This document shows, one piece after another, positions 7,758 to 16,905 of a stretch of 56,631 nt of DNA (positions are counted from its first letter, which is position 1; each line of letters begins with the position of its first letter). The notes below the pieces were generated by a model, which had not been told where the DNA came from, did not search any database, and was given only the letters and a program-made list of their open reading frames with translations. The stretch is from Phycisphaerales bacterium (GTDB lineage Bacteria > Planctomycetota > Phycisphaerae > Sedimentisphaerales > Anaerobacaceae). The stretch lies in the NCBI GenBank assembly GCA_030602885.1, contig JAUVYV010000023.1, positions 1 through 56,631 of the forward strand, read 5' to 3'. A program made the translations under genes and the position numbers.

Positions 7758-9497
7758 CTATAGGCCTTTGGTTCGCATATCGAGCGAGTAGAGTGAGGTT
7801 CGAGCGGTGATGAAGAGCGTTTTGTTATCGGGGCCACCGAAGCAGACGTTAGAAGGTCGTTCCGGGATTTTGATGGTCTCAATTTTTTGGCCTTTAGCGT
7901 TATAGACCTTTACGGCGTCGGTGGTGAGATAGATGTTGCCTTCGTTATCGATTGTCATACCGTCCGAGCCCTCGTTGGCGAAGAGCTTCTTGTCGGAGAG
8001 GGTGCCGTCGGGATTTACTTTGCAAGCCCAGGTTTTGCTGTCACCGTGGTCGGCGATGTAGAGCAGTTTACCGTCGGCGGTGCCGATTAGGCCATTGGGT
8101 CGGACCATATCGTCGACGACACGAATGAGTTCACCGCCGCCGGGCGGGAGGTAGTAAACGTGCTCGCCGTCCTGTTCCATATTGTCTCTGCTGCGGCCAT
8201 AACGGGGGTCGGTGAGGTAGATTCCGCCATTTGGTGCTCGCCAGAGGTCGTTTAGGGAGTTTAGTTTTTTATCTTTGTAGTTGTCGGCAAGGATGGTCAC
8301 ATTACCCTTAGGGTCGATGGAGACCAGCTGTCTGCCGCCGCCTTCGCAGGCGAGGAGGTTGCCGTCGGGGTCGAAGTACAGGCCGTTTGCTCCGCGGGAG
8401 TTTTCGCGGAAGGTCGAGAGTTTTCCGTCTGTGGAGAAGACGTGGATGCGGTTGTTTGGGATATCGGTGAAATAGACGTTTCCTTTTGCATCGGCGGCGG
8501 GGCCTTCGGTGAATACGAAACCGCCGGAGAGTTTTTCGACTTTTGCGCCGGGTGCGACGACGGATTTGGCGGTTGGTTTTGTCCAGGTGACGCCTTTGTT
8601 TTTGCTTTTGACGGCGTAGAGTGAATCGGAGGCGGTGATGAAGAGTGTATCGAATTCAGGTCCGCCGAAGGTGATGTTCGCAGTCCAGCCCTCGTTGACG
8701 TCGATGTGGTCTATCTGCTCGCCGGCGGGATTGAAAACGGGGACACCTTTTCCGGTGAGATAGACGTTTCCTTTGTCGTCGATGGTCATGCCATCGGAGC
8801 CGGTTTCGCAGAAGAGCTTCTTATTTGAGAGCGTACCGTTGTCGTTGATGTTATAGACGTAAGTTTTCCATGCCTTGATGTCTGCGACGTAGAGCAATTT
8901 GCCGTCGTGTGTGCCTATGATGCCGTTTGGCTGTTCGAGGTCCTCGGTGACACGGATTAGTGTTTTTCGGTCTGGTTTCAGGTAGTAAACGTGCTGGCCA
9001 TCCTGTTCGGAGGGTCCTCTGTTCCAGTAGTCTCTTTTGTAAAATGGGTCGGTGAAGTAGATGCCGCCCTTTAGGTCCCGCCAGAGGTCGTTTGGCGCGT
9101 TTAGGAGCTTAGCTTTGTAGCTATCGATTAGGACGGTCATTTTGCCGTTCATATCGAATGAGACGAGCCGGTTGTAAAGGTCTGCACAGGCGAGGAGGTC
9201 GCCATTGGCGTCGAAGTAGAGGCCGTTGGAGCGTTCGCCGCCTTCGAGGAAGACGGAGAGTTTGCCGTCGGTTGAGAAGATATAGATTTTGTCATTGGGC
9301 TGGTCGGTGAAATAGACGTTGCCTTTTTTGTCTGCGGCGGGGCCTTCGGTGAATGAGAAGGCCTCGGCAAGGAGCTTTAGCTCTGCACCGGGGGCAATGA
9401 CGGAGGATTTGGCAGGGGTGGAGTCCTGAGCGGTAATAGTGTAATCGAGGGCAAACAAAACTGCTAAACTGCCCAACAATATAGCTGTTTTTCTCAT
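7758..9497 (-). CDS. Secreted tandem SMP-30/gluconolactonase protein
   Basis: This is a periplasmic or secreted protein of 579 residues with an N-terminal Sec signal (MRKTAILLGSLAVLFALDY). It contains two copies of the SMP-30/gluconolactonase beta-propeller unit, roughly residues 28-300 and 305-575. Each copy repeats the same landmarks: FTEGPAADKKGNVYFTD or close to it, NGLYFDANGDLLAC, NDLWR...GGIYFTDP and SDGMTIDDKGNVYLT. Single-domain relatives are lactonases for sugar lactones and need a metal ion. A direct duplication fused in one chain is less common. The ATG at 9497 is chosen because it begins the signal peptide and has AAAGGG upstream. Confidence 0.9.
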   Translation of the reverse strand: MRKTAILLGSLAVLFALDYTITAQDSTPAKSSVIAPGAELKLLAEAFSFTEGPAADKKGNVYFTDQPNDKIYIFSTDGKLSVFLEGGERSNGLYFDANGDLLACADLYNRLVSFDMNGKMTVLIDSYKAKLLNAPNDLWRDLKGGIYFTDPFYKRDYWNRGPSEQDGQHVYYLKPDRKTLIRVTEDLEQPNGIIGTHDGKLLYVADIKAWKTYVYNINDNGTLSNKKLFCETGSDGMTIDDKGNVYLTGKGVPVFNPAGEQIDHIDVNEGWTANITFGGPEFDTLFITASDSLYAVKSKNKGVTWTKPTAKSVVAPGAKVEKLSGGFVFTEGPAADAKGNVYFTDIPNNRIHVFSTDGKLSTFRENSRGANGLYFDPDGNLLACEGGGRQLVSIDPKGNVTILADNYKDKKLNSLNDLWRAPNGGIYLTDPRYGRSRDNMEQDGEHVYYLPPGGGELIRVVDDMVRPNGLIGTADGKLLYIADHGDSKTWACKVNPDGTLSDKKLFANEGSDGMTIDNEGNIYLTTDAVKVYNAKGQKIETIKIPERPSNVCFGGPDNKTLFITARTSLYSLDMRTKGL

Positions 9498-9817
9498 AAT
9501 TCGGCCCTTTCGGAAAAAGAGTTTTGGTTCGTAACGTATAATGACACAATAGTGACTGGAACGGTGGCAGTAAAGCGTAAAAGGGCGGCTGGGGCGATTT
9601 GCCGGTGGTGCGGGATGAGTCTTGTTTTTCGCAGGAGGGGATGTGGCAGGGAGGCAGGTAGTTGTAAGTGCCGTAGAAGTAAGGCTTTGACAATATGGGG
9701 CAGCAAATGATAGACTGAAAGTCCGGGCGTGTAAGGATAGCATGTCAGGCGGCAGGGATTAGGGTGGTGGTAAAGTTTGCGGAAGAGTTGTGAAGGGTTT
9801 TAGTGGAGTGAAGAGCT
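9498..9817. other. Divergent promoter region between SMP-30 and fhs genes
   Basis: These 320 bases separate genes read in opposite directions, so promoters for both should lie here. One plus-strand candidate is listed separately. Open frames in it are low-complexity and not convincing. Confidence 0.5.
9687..9716 (+). promoter_or_regulatory. Candidate sigma70 promoter for fhs
   Basis: TTGACA at 9687-9692 is a perfect -35 box. With 18 nt of spacing a weak -10, TAGACT, lies at 9711-9716, about 100 nt before the fhs start codon. Only the -35 box is strong. Confidence 0.3.
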
Positions 9818-11581
9818 ATGAATCTTGACCCGAAAAAGATGGCGGACTGGCAGATAGCAGAGGCGGCAGAGGAGAACATCAAGCCGATATTTCAGTTGGC
9901 AGACGAGATGGGTTTGGAGAAGGGCGAGCTGCTGCCGGTAGGTCACACGCTTGGGAAGGTTGATTTTATGAAGGTCCTGGGTCGGCTGGAGAATAGTCCG
10001 GCGGCGAAGTACGTTGACATTACTGCGATAACACCGACGCCGTTCGGCGAGGGCAAGACGACGACGACGATAGGTCTTGTGCAGGGATTGGCGAAGCGCG
10101 GCAAGCGGCCCATTGGGGCAATACGTCAGCCGAGCGCGGGGCCTACTTTCAATATAAAGGGAGGCGCCGCGGGTGGAGGACTTGCGCAGTGTGTTCCACT
10201 AATTCCGTTTTCGATACGGCTTACGGGTGACATTGATTCGGTGACTAACGCGCACAATCTCGCGATGGTTGCGTTGACGGCGCGTATGCAGCACGAGCGG
10301 AATTACGACGACGAGAAATTGGCGGCGCGGAATCTGAAGCGTCTGGACATCGACCCTGATTCGGTTCAGATCGGCTGGGCGATGGACTTTTGTGCTCAGT
10401 CACTGAGGAATGTGCGGATAGGGATGGGGGGCAAGATGGACGGCTACGAGATGGATTCGGGATTCCAGATGACGGTATCGAGCGAGGTTATGGCGGTACT
10501 TTCTGTGGCGAGGAGTTTGAAGGATTTTCGCGAGCGGATAGCAAGGATGGTGGTGGCGAGGGACAGGAAGGGCAAGGACGTAACGACGGCGGACCTTGAG
10601 GTTGACGGGGCGATGACGGCGTGGATGGCCGATGCGCTGAAGCCGAATTTGTTACAGACGATAGAGGGCCAGCCGGTGTTTGTTCATGCGGGGCCTTTCG
10701 CGAATATTGCGATTGGTCAAAGCTCTGTGATCGCGGATTTGGTTGGGACGAAGTTAGGTGACTATCATGTCACCGAGAGCGGGTTCGGTACTGATATCGG
10801 ATATGAGAAGTTCTGGAACCTGAAGTGCCGTCTGAGCGGATTGAAGCCGGCAGCGGTTGTGATAGTGGCGACGGCGAGGGCATTGAAGATGCACGGTGGG
10901 GGGCCTCCTGTGAAGCCGGGTGCGCGGCTTGACGAGGCGTATATGAAGGAGAATCTCGGTCTTCTCGAGAAGGGCTGTGAGAATCTTGTGGCGCATATCA
11001 ACATAGTGAAGAAGAGCGGGATAAAGCCGATAGTGTGTATCAACAGTTTCCATACGGATAGTCCTGCGGAACATGAGATTATCAAGATAATAGCCGAGCA
11101 TCACGGTGCGACGTGCGTGGTATCGGAGCACTGGCTCAAGGGCGGTGAGGGTGCGCTGGAGCTGGCGGACGCTGTGATTGAGGCATGCGAGCAGAAGAAT
11201 GATTTCAGGTTTCTGTATGACGGTGACATGTCTCTTCGGCAGCAGATAGAGCGGGTTGCGAAAGAGGTTTACGGAGCGAACGGGGTTTCATATACGGAGA
11301 AGGCGCTGGAGAAGATAAAGAAGCTGGAGGCCGATCCGGTGACGAGCAGATTTGGCCTTTGTATGGCGAAGACTCATTTGAGCTTGTCTTACGACCCGGG
11401 ATTCAAGGGCAGGCCAATCGGTTGGCAGCTTCCAATCCGTGATATTTTAGTGTATAAGGGGGCGGAGTTTGTGGTGCCGCTGGCGGGTGAGGTAAAGCTG
11501 ATGCCGGGTACGGGGTCGAATCCGGCGTTTCGGTATATCGACGTGGACGTTGAGACGGGTAGGGTACAGGGACTATATTAA
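9818..11581 (+). CDS. fhs: Formate-tetrahydrofolate ligase
   Basis: This cytoplasmic enzyme joins formate to tetrahydrofolate with ATP to give 10-formyl-THF. The 587-residue sequence has the family's nucleotide-binding loop TPFGEGKTTTTIGL at about residue 71 and the conserved blocks RQPSAGPTFNIKGGAAGGG, HAGPFANIAIGQSS and MPGTGSNPAF near the C-terminus. Length is slightly above the usual 555-560. folD follows on the same strand 149 nt downstream, so this is a C1 module feeding methenyl- and methylene-THF. Whether it serves purine synthesis only or an acetyl-CoA pathway cannot be told from here. Confidence 0.97.
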   Translation: MNLDPKKMADWQIAEAAEENIKPIFQLADEMGLEKGELLPVGHTLGKVDFMKVLGRLENSPAAKYVDITAITPTPFGEGKTTTTIGLVQGLAKRGKRPIGAIRQPSAGPTFNIKGGAAGGGLAQCVPLIPFSIRLTGDIDSVTNAHNLAMVALTARMQHERNYDDEKLAARNLKRLDIDPDSVQIGWAMDFCAQSLRNVRIGMGGKMDGYEMDSGFQMTVSSEVMAVLSVARSLKDFRERIARMVVARDRKGKDVTTADLEVDGAMTAWMADALKPNLLQTIEGQPVFVHAGPFANIAIGQSSVIADLVGTKLGDYHVTESGFGTDIGYEKFWNLKCRLSGLKPAAVVIVATARALKMHGGGPPVKPGARLDEAYMKENLGLLEKGCENLVAHINIVKKSGIKPIVCINSFHTDSPAEHEIIKIIAEHHGATCVVSEHWLKGGEGALELADAVIEACEQKNDFRFLYDGDMSLRQQIERVAKEVYGANGVSYTEKALEKIKKLEADPVTSRFGLCMAKTHLSLSYDPGFKGRPIGWQLPIRDILVYKGAEFVVPLAGEVKLMPGTGSNPAFRYIDVDVETGRVQGLY

Positions 11582-11583
11582 GA

Positions 11584-11618
11584 AAATTCTAAATCCGAAG
11601 CACGAAATACGAAACAAA
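11584..11618. repeat. Heptamer array, AAATCCG type
   Basis: Five 7-bp units (AAATTCT, AAATCCG, AAGCACG, AAATACG, AAACAAA) start 3 nt after the fhs stop codon. The phase is exact although units differ at several places. Confidence 0.5.
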
Positions 11619-11651
11619 TTCGAAGCACCGAAATTCAAATGACCAAAATGA

Positions 11652-11683
11652 GATTGCCACGTCCCTTGGGGACTCGCAATGAC
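11652..11683. repeat. Dispersed palindromic repeat, GATTGCCACG...CGCAATGAC
   Basis: The ends GATTGCC and GCAATG together with an inner palindrome (GTCCCTTGGGGAC) form a hairpin-capable element. A second copy with the same ends and a different inner palindrome lies in the opposite orientation at 35425-35460. Confidence 0.6.
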
Positions 11684-11690
11684 AATATTC

Positions 11691-11708
11691 GGTGGGGCAA
11701 GCCCCACC
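11691..11708. repeat. Perfect 8-bp stem hairpin before folD
   Basis: GGTGGGGC and GCCCCACC are separated by two bases. The hairpin ends 6 nt before the folD ribosome binding site (AAGGAG at 11715-11720), so it could affect folD translation, or it may be just another extragenic palindrome. Confidence 0.5.
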
Positions 11709-11730
11709 CTACACAAGGAGCAAACGACAG

Positions 11731-12618
11731 ATGACGGCGAAGATAATAGACGGCAAGCAGATAGCGGCGGATATGCGTGCGGAGCTGAAGGCGGAGGTGG
11801 CGAAGTTAAAGGACAAGGGTATCGTACCGGGGCTTGCTGTGATATTAGTTGGCGAGGACCCGGCATCGCAGTCTTATGTCACGGCGAAGGAGAAGGCCTG
11901 CGCCGAGGCGGGGATATATTCCGATGATAACAGGTTGCCGGAGGACACGACGCAAGAGAAGTTGATGGCGCTTGTGGAGCGGATGAACAAGGATGCAAGG
12001 ATAAACGGTATTTTAGTTCAGCTTCCGCTGCCGGGGCATTTGAATGAATGGGAGGTTCTGTTTGCGATAGACCCTGCGAAGGATGTCGATGGGTTTCATC
12101 CGGTCAATGTCGGCAAGATGGTCGTTGGTGAGAAGGGGTTTCTGCCGTGCACGCCGCACGGAGTTATTCAGCTTTTGATTCGCAGCGGGGTGAAATTAGA
12201 GGGGGCGGAGGTTGTTATCGTGGGGCGAAGCAATATAGTGGGCAAGCCGTTGGCAAATATGCTGATTCAAAAAAATAAGAAGGGCAATGCGACGGTGACG
12301 GTGTGTCATACGCGGACGAAGGATTTAGCGAGTCATACGCGGCGGGCGGATATTGTTATTGCAGCGGCGGGCAGGCCTAACACGGTGACAGCGGACATGA
12401 TTAAAGATGGAGCGGTGGTTATCGACGTTGGCGTCAATCGCGTTGAGGATGCTACGAAGAAAAAGGGATATCGGCTCGTGGGGGACGTGGATTTCGAGGC
12501 GGTTAAGGAAAAAGCGAGTTTTATTACGCCGGTTCCCGGAGGCGTCGGCCCGATGACCATCACCATGCTGCTGTACAACACCGTCGAATCAGCCAAACGC
12601 GCCGCAGGCATTGCTTAA
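11731..12618 (+). CDS. folD: Bifunctional methylene-THF dehydrogenase/methenyl-THF cyclohydrolase
   Basis: FolD interconverts 5,10-methylene-THF, 5,10-methenyl-THF and 10-formyl-THF using NAD(P). The 295-residue protein has the catalytic [10 protein letters not shown] motif (Tyr and Lys of the YxxxK pair), [22 protein letters not shown], the cofactor-binding [14 protein letters not shown] and the C-terminal [19 protein letters not shown]. The start at 11731 is fixed by AAGGAG 10 nt upstream. An in-frame upstream ATG at 11692 lies inside a palindromic repeat and is unlikely. It works with fhs just upstream. Confidence 0.97.
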   Translation: MTAKIIDGKQIAADMRAELKAEVAKLKDKGIVPGLAVILVGEDPASQSYVTAKEKACAEAGIYSDDNRLPEDTTQEKLMALVERMNKDARINGILVQLPLPGHLNEWEVLFAIDPAKDVDGFHPVNVGKMVVGEKGFLPCTPHGVIQLLIRSGVKLEGAEVVIVGRSNIVGKPLANMLIQKNKKGNATVTVCHTRTKDLASHTRRADIVIAAAGRPNTVTADMIKDGAVVIDVGVNRVEDATKKKGYRLVGDVDFEAVKEKASFITPVPGGVGPMTITMLLYNTVESAKRAAGIA

Positions 12619-12860
12619 GCTTATTCCTGAACAAGCAGGCAGATTTTCCGTATAGAGCGGTGTCTTGCTGTGGTTTCTTCGTCTCGGACGAGAACTACTG
12701 CCGCGACAATCATTTCTTCGGCAACAAGGTCGATTGCGCAGGAGCTGTACCGGCCCGGTAAATCGCCTCGTAACTGTTGACAGGGTGGGAGTGTATTTGG
12801 TACAATACTATCGGTTTTGCTGTCTGCCACACCCTTAATGGTTGGTTCGGGAATGCTGTT

Positions 12861-15629
12861 GTGAGACGTGTACGACCGAGTTTGCTTGCATTTGCCATGC
12901 TCATCCCCTTTGTGTGTTCTGCGCAGATGGTCCCGTTTGTCATTCCGGCTCAGCAGGACCCTAATTCGCTCATCGCCATTCAAAACGAACCTATTGATAC
13001 TACCGGCGAGTGGATTACAGTTGCCGGCGACCGGTTCGTGCTAAGCGGCGAGCGAGTCAAGATATGGGGGGTGAATCTATCGTTCGGGGGGAATCTGCCG
13101 AGTTCTGCCGACGCGCCGACGGTGGCTGAGCGTCTGGCGGCGGCTGGTATCAACTCAGTCCGGTGTCATCACCTTGATACTTCCAAGTATCCGAGTGGTA
13201 TATGGCACCCGACTACGGGACAGACGATATATCCCGAAGCGCTGGATCGGCTCGATTACTTTGTGAACGAGCTGGCTCAGAGGGGCATCTATGTCAATCT
13301 GAATCTGCACGTGGGTCGCGCGCACAGCCAATACATCGGCCTGCCGGACCCCGGGACCAGCTATGACAAAATAGTCGGACTGTTCGTGCCGCAGCTCATA
13401 CAAGCACAGAAGGATTACGCCCGGGATATGCTTGACCGGGTGAACCCCTATCGCGGAATGCGGGTAGCGGACGACCCGGCGGTGGGGTTTGTGGAGATAA
13501 CAAACGAAGACAGCTTCTTCATGTGGAACGGGGAGGAGAGTCTTCGAAATCTACCAAGCTATTACGCGGATATTTTGCAGGGGCAGTACAACGATTGGTT
13601 AGCTGATGAGTATGGTGACACGAATAGCCTGCGTGCGGTGTGGGATGCGAATGTGGAGCCATTAGGGCCGAATGTTGTTACGGGCTTTGTGGAACATTTC
13701 AATAATCCGGGGGCGAATGCGTGGGTATTGGAGGAACATGAGGGATGCGATGCTACGTTCGAGTTGGGGACGTACGACGGCAATACGGCGGCGAAGTTCA
13801 CGATCCATGTCACCGACAGCACGGGCTGGCACCTGCAGGTCAAGCACCCGCAACTCGAACTCGTGGAGGGGCAGTACTATACGCTGAGTTTTGACGCTGC
13901 CGCTGAGGGACCACGTACTGTCTGGTGCAGTGTAATGCAGGACCACAGTCCCTGGGCGAATCTGGGATTCAATCGGACGGTGGAATTAACGACCGAGTGG
14001 CAGACGTTCACATTCGGGTTTACAGCTTCTGCGGATGATAATGACGGCCGAGTGAACATCAGCTTTGGGGGTGGGGACACTACGACGTGGTACCTTAACG
14101 ACGTGCAGCTACGAACCGGTGGACAGGTCGGACTGGCAGAAGGAGAGAGCCTCGAAGCAGGTACCGTCCAACTGTTTGTCGATGCAGAAGTGAAGAAACG
14201 GGCCATCGACCGAATGCGGTTTCTGGCTGAGACGGAGAAGGCATATTTCGACGGGATGTATAGCTATATCAAAGACAATCTCGGTTATGACGGGCTTGTG
14301 ACGGGGACGATTGTTTTCGGCCCCCTGGGCTTGTATGCGCAAAGCGATATGGATTTCATAGACGGTCACGCGTACTGGCAGCATCCAGTGTTTCCGAACG
14401 TGCCGTGGGATCCGGATGACTGGTATATTCAGCAGAAACCGATGACCGATTATATCGACCAGGCCACTGTCTTCGCATTGGCGGCCGAGCGGCTCGGCAA
14501 GGGTTCGACGTATTCAGGCAAGCCGTTTACGGTCAGCGAGTACAACCATCCCGCGCCGCTGGATTCACAGGTATCGTGCGTGCCGATGCTCGCATCGTTC
14601 GCGGCTGCTCAGGACTGGGACGGCTTATGGCTTTACACGTACACGCACTCCGAAAACTCGTGGTACAACAACTACTTCCCGGCCTACTTCGACATCATGC
14701 ACAACGCTGCCAAGTGGGGGTTCATAACAGCAGGTGCGAATATCTTCCGATACGGCGGCCTCGGGCCGGTCGGCGATACGTATTCCTACGTGGGGCTGGC
14801 GAACCCCAATGACCCGCTGGGCGAGCTGGCGGATCTGCACCTTAAACACGGAAGCGGTATGTTTGGAGTGCTTGCAGAGAAGGCAGGTATTGCGCGCCAG
14901 GATTTGCTGAACAGTCGGATTGTTCATACTCTGTACGAGACGGGCGTTATTGATGAGTCGAACGAACCGAACACGACGGTGGTTTCTTGGCAGGTGGATA
15001 TCGACGGCAAGGGGATATATACGGCGGTCGGCCCTTCGGCAGGTGTATATGTGGGGCACAAGGGCAAGTTCGCCGCTGCGACGGGCAACACCGTCGAGGT
15101 CAACGAGCCGAATTATGCGGCGCTTACGATAACGTCTCTGTACAGCGGGGACGCGGTTTCTCCGCCGGAGTCGAAGCACAGGTTCTTGATTACGGCGTGC
15201 GGGCGGTGCGAGAATACGGGTATGGTATTTTCGCCGGACCGAACGACGGTGGGGACGAACTGGGGGACGGCGCCGGTGCGAATTGAGCCGGTAGCTGCGA
15301 CGATACGGTTCGGGTACAAGGGATTGACGTGCTATGCTTTGTCGCCTGATGGTACGATCAAGACAACGGTGCCGGTGCATGTCGAAAACGGCCAGACGGT
15401 GGTTGAGATATCGCCGGTGTATGAGACGATGTGGTATCTGCTGAGGGTATCAGGAGATGTCAACGGGGACGAGCAGACAGACTTCAGGGACTTCTGTAAA
15501 CTGGCCCAGCACTGGTTGCAGGATGAGGAGTCGGTCGATATAGCTCCGGTTCCTTTCGGCGACGGAGTAGTGGCCCTCGAAGACGCTGCAATTTGGGCAG
15601 ACAACTGGCTTCTTGGCGTTGGGCCTTAG
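12861..15629 (+). CDS. Secreted clan-A glycoside hydrolase with inserted CBM and dockerin-like tail
   Basis: This is a large exported polysaccharide-degrading protein. A GTG at 12861 gives a clean signal peptide (MRRVRPSLLAFAMLIPF... ending SAQ). A longer version starting with ATG at 12777 would bury it. The catalytic part is a (beta/alpha)8 barrel of the GH5-like clan: IWGVNLSFGG at the first strand, FVEITNEDS with the likely acid/base Glu at about residue 211, and FTVSEYNHP with the likely nucleophile at about residue 556. A beta-sandwich resembling CBM4/9 (about residues 276-418) lies between these two. The last 55 residues contain GDVNGDEQTDFRDFCKLAQH, a dockerin-like Ca-binding pattern common in planctomycete secreted proteins. 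The substrate is unknown. Confidence 0.75.
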   Translation: MRRVRPSLLAFAMLIPFVCSAQMVPFVIPAQQDPNSLIAIQNEPIDTTGEWITVAGDRFVLSGERVKIWGVNLSFGGNLPSSADAPTVAERLAAAGINSVRCHHLDTSKYPSGIWHPTTGQTIYPEALDRLDYFVNELAQRGIYVNLNLHVGRAHSQYIGLPDPGTSYDKIVGLFVPQLIQAQKDYARDMLDRVNPYRGMRVADDPAVGFVEITNEDSFFMWNGEESLRNLPSYYADILQGQYNDWLADEYGDTNSLRAVWDANVEPLGPNVVTGFVEHFNNPGANAWVLEEHEGCDATFELGTYDGNTAAKFTIHVTDSTGWHLQVKHPQLELVEGQYYTLSFDAAAEGPRTVWCSVMQDHSPWANLGFNRTVELTTEWQTFTFGFTASADDNDGRVNISFGGGDTTTWYLNDVQLRTGGQVGLAEGESLEAGTVQLFVDAEVKKRAIDRMRFLAETEKAYFDGMYSYIKDNLGYDGLVTGTIVFGPLGLYAQSDMDFIDGHAYWQHPVFPNVPWDPDDWYIQQKPMTDYIDQATVFALAAERLGKGSTYSGKPFTVSEYNHPAPLDSQVSCVPMLASFAAAQDWDGLWLYTYTHSENSWYNNYFPAYFDIMHNAAKWGFITAGANIFRYGGLGPVGDTYSYVGLANPNDPLGELADLHLKHGSGMFGVLAEKAGIARQDLLNSRIVHTLYETGVIDESNEPNTTVVSWQVDIDGKGIYTAVGPSAGVYVGHKGKFAAATGNTVEVNEPNYAALTITSLYSGDAVSPPESKHRFLITACGRCENTGMVFSPDRTTVGTNWGTAPVRIEPVAATIRFGYKGLTCYALSPDGTIKTTVPVHVENGQTVVEISPVYETMWYLLRVSGDVNGDEQTDFRDFCKLAQHWLQDEESVDIAPVPFGDGVVALEDAAIWADNWLLGVGP

Positions 15630-15650
15630 CGGGAGCCTGCCTTTACACAA

Positions 15651-16874
15651 TTACTCAGTGATTTTCAGCTTCTCCTTTTCCGGTAGTGGTGGGAATGGTG
15701 CGTGTGGCTCTCTCTGGTACCAGAATGCGACGGAGGAGAGGTCGTCTTTTAGTGGGAGGTATCTTCCGCCGTCCTGCCAGCCGAGCGCCTGCATGGTAAC
15801 GCGCAGGTCCTGCTCGAAGCGGATGGGGTCTGTTATGTGCCATCGGTAGAGCGAGAATCGCGGCGCCGGCTGGGTGTCGGAGGTGACTTTCTCGCCGATG
15901 ATTTGGCCGTCTCTAATGATTTTGCTTTTGACGGTTGGTCTGCGGTTGGTGTAGAGCATTTGGGGCATACCGACATAGGGAGTGGAGAACGTTTTATAGC
16001 CGCCGCCTTCGGGATTGTCGAAGCCGTACGAGCCGCAGAAGTAGTCTTCGGTGCCTGTGCCGCAGATGGTCGGAAAGTCGGTGTCACCATCGAGGTAGAA
16101 TTTGATTTCTCCTTCGCCCCACCAGCCGGGGCTCTTTGAGACCCAGGTCATATAGGTTCCGACGTAGTGGCCTTTGCCTTTGACGCCGTCGAGGATTGTG
16201 TAATCTTGTTTGTCCGGAAGGGGATTTACCCTTCTGAACTGTGCGTGGAGGTAGGCGGCTGTTTCGGGGACATCGGTGAGGGTGTAGTCTATCTGGTAGT
16301 AGAGGGTCATGCGCTTGTCGTTGATGTTTGTCATGGTGATTTTGCAGCTCTTGCGGAAGGGCATAACCCAGTAGCAGTTGAAGCCGCTTTTTGGGTTTAC
16401 ACATACGGCGAGGGAATTGACCTGTGCGTATTCGCCGAGTCCGCAGGCGAAGAAGTCGCCGACGGGACATTCGATGGAGGGGTTGTCTTCGCCGTCGTAG
16501 TAGAAGCGGAAGATGGTGAGGCGATTGTTGCCGGTTGGTGTCATCCAGATGTGCTGGATGGCGCCGGGGCCGGTGATATTTGCCATTGTGAAGGTCTGTC
16601 CCGGTTCGATGTGGACGTATGGGTTTACCTTCCAGCCCTGGCCGAGCTCTCGGGCGGCGTAGGAGGCGGAACCCTCTTCGAGTGTTGCCATGCCTCCTTT
16701 GCCTTTCTGGCCGGTGAAGTTTTCGGGGCTGATGGAGCGTGTCTTTGCGTTTGAGAGCAAGGGCAGGGTTCCCATATTCATATTGAGGCCATCGAATTTG
16801 ACTTCTTCTGCGACTGAGGCGTTTGCAAAGGCCAGGGTGACAATGATTGAACAAGTGAGCATTCTGAGTTTCAT
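15651..16874 (-). CDS. Secreted GH172 (DUF2961) protein
   Basis: This 407-residue exported protein belongs to DUF2961, now glycoside hydrolase family 172, whose studied members act on fructofuranose or arabinofuranose linkages. A signal peptide (MKLRMLTCSIIVTLAFANAS) is followed by FTGQKGKGGMATLEEGSAS, GPGAIQHIWMT, RFYYDGEDNPSIECPVGDFF, and the conserved YLDGDTDFPTICGTGTEDYF with its acidic residues. The start at 16874 has AAAGGAT upstream. It follows the UroD-like gene by 31 nt on the same strand. A paralogue of similar length lies at 35854-37080. Confidence 0.9.
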   Translation of the reverse strand: MKLRMLTCSIIVTLAFANASVAEEVKFDGLNMNMGTLPLLSNAKTRSISPENFTGQKGKGGMATLEEGSASYAARELGQGWKVNPYVHIEPGQTFTMANITGPGAIQHIWMTPTGNNRLTIFRFYYDGEDNPSIECPVGDFFACGLGEYAQVNSLAVCVNPKSGFNCYWVMPFRKSCKITMTNINDKRMTLYYQIDYTLTDVPETAAYLHAQFRRVNPLPDKQDYTILDGVKGKGHYVGTYMTWVSKSPGWWGEGEIKFYLDGDTDFPTICGTGTEDYFCGSYGFDNPEGGGYKTFSTPYVGMPQMLYTNRRPTVKSKIIRDGQIIGEKVTSDTQPAPRFSLYRWHITDPIRFEQDLRVTMQALGWQDGGRYLPLKDDLSSVAFWYQREPHAPFPPLPEKEKLKITE

Positions 16875-16905
16875 GACATATCCTTTCATTTTTCCAAGGC
16901 AACCA

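Noticed and set aside
12621-12764. Protein-like minus-strand stretch (DLVAEEMIVAAVVLVRDE) after folD
   Set aside because: It may be a gene remnant, but no start codon fits without running antisense through the glycosidase signal peptide, and I do not recognise the sequence.
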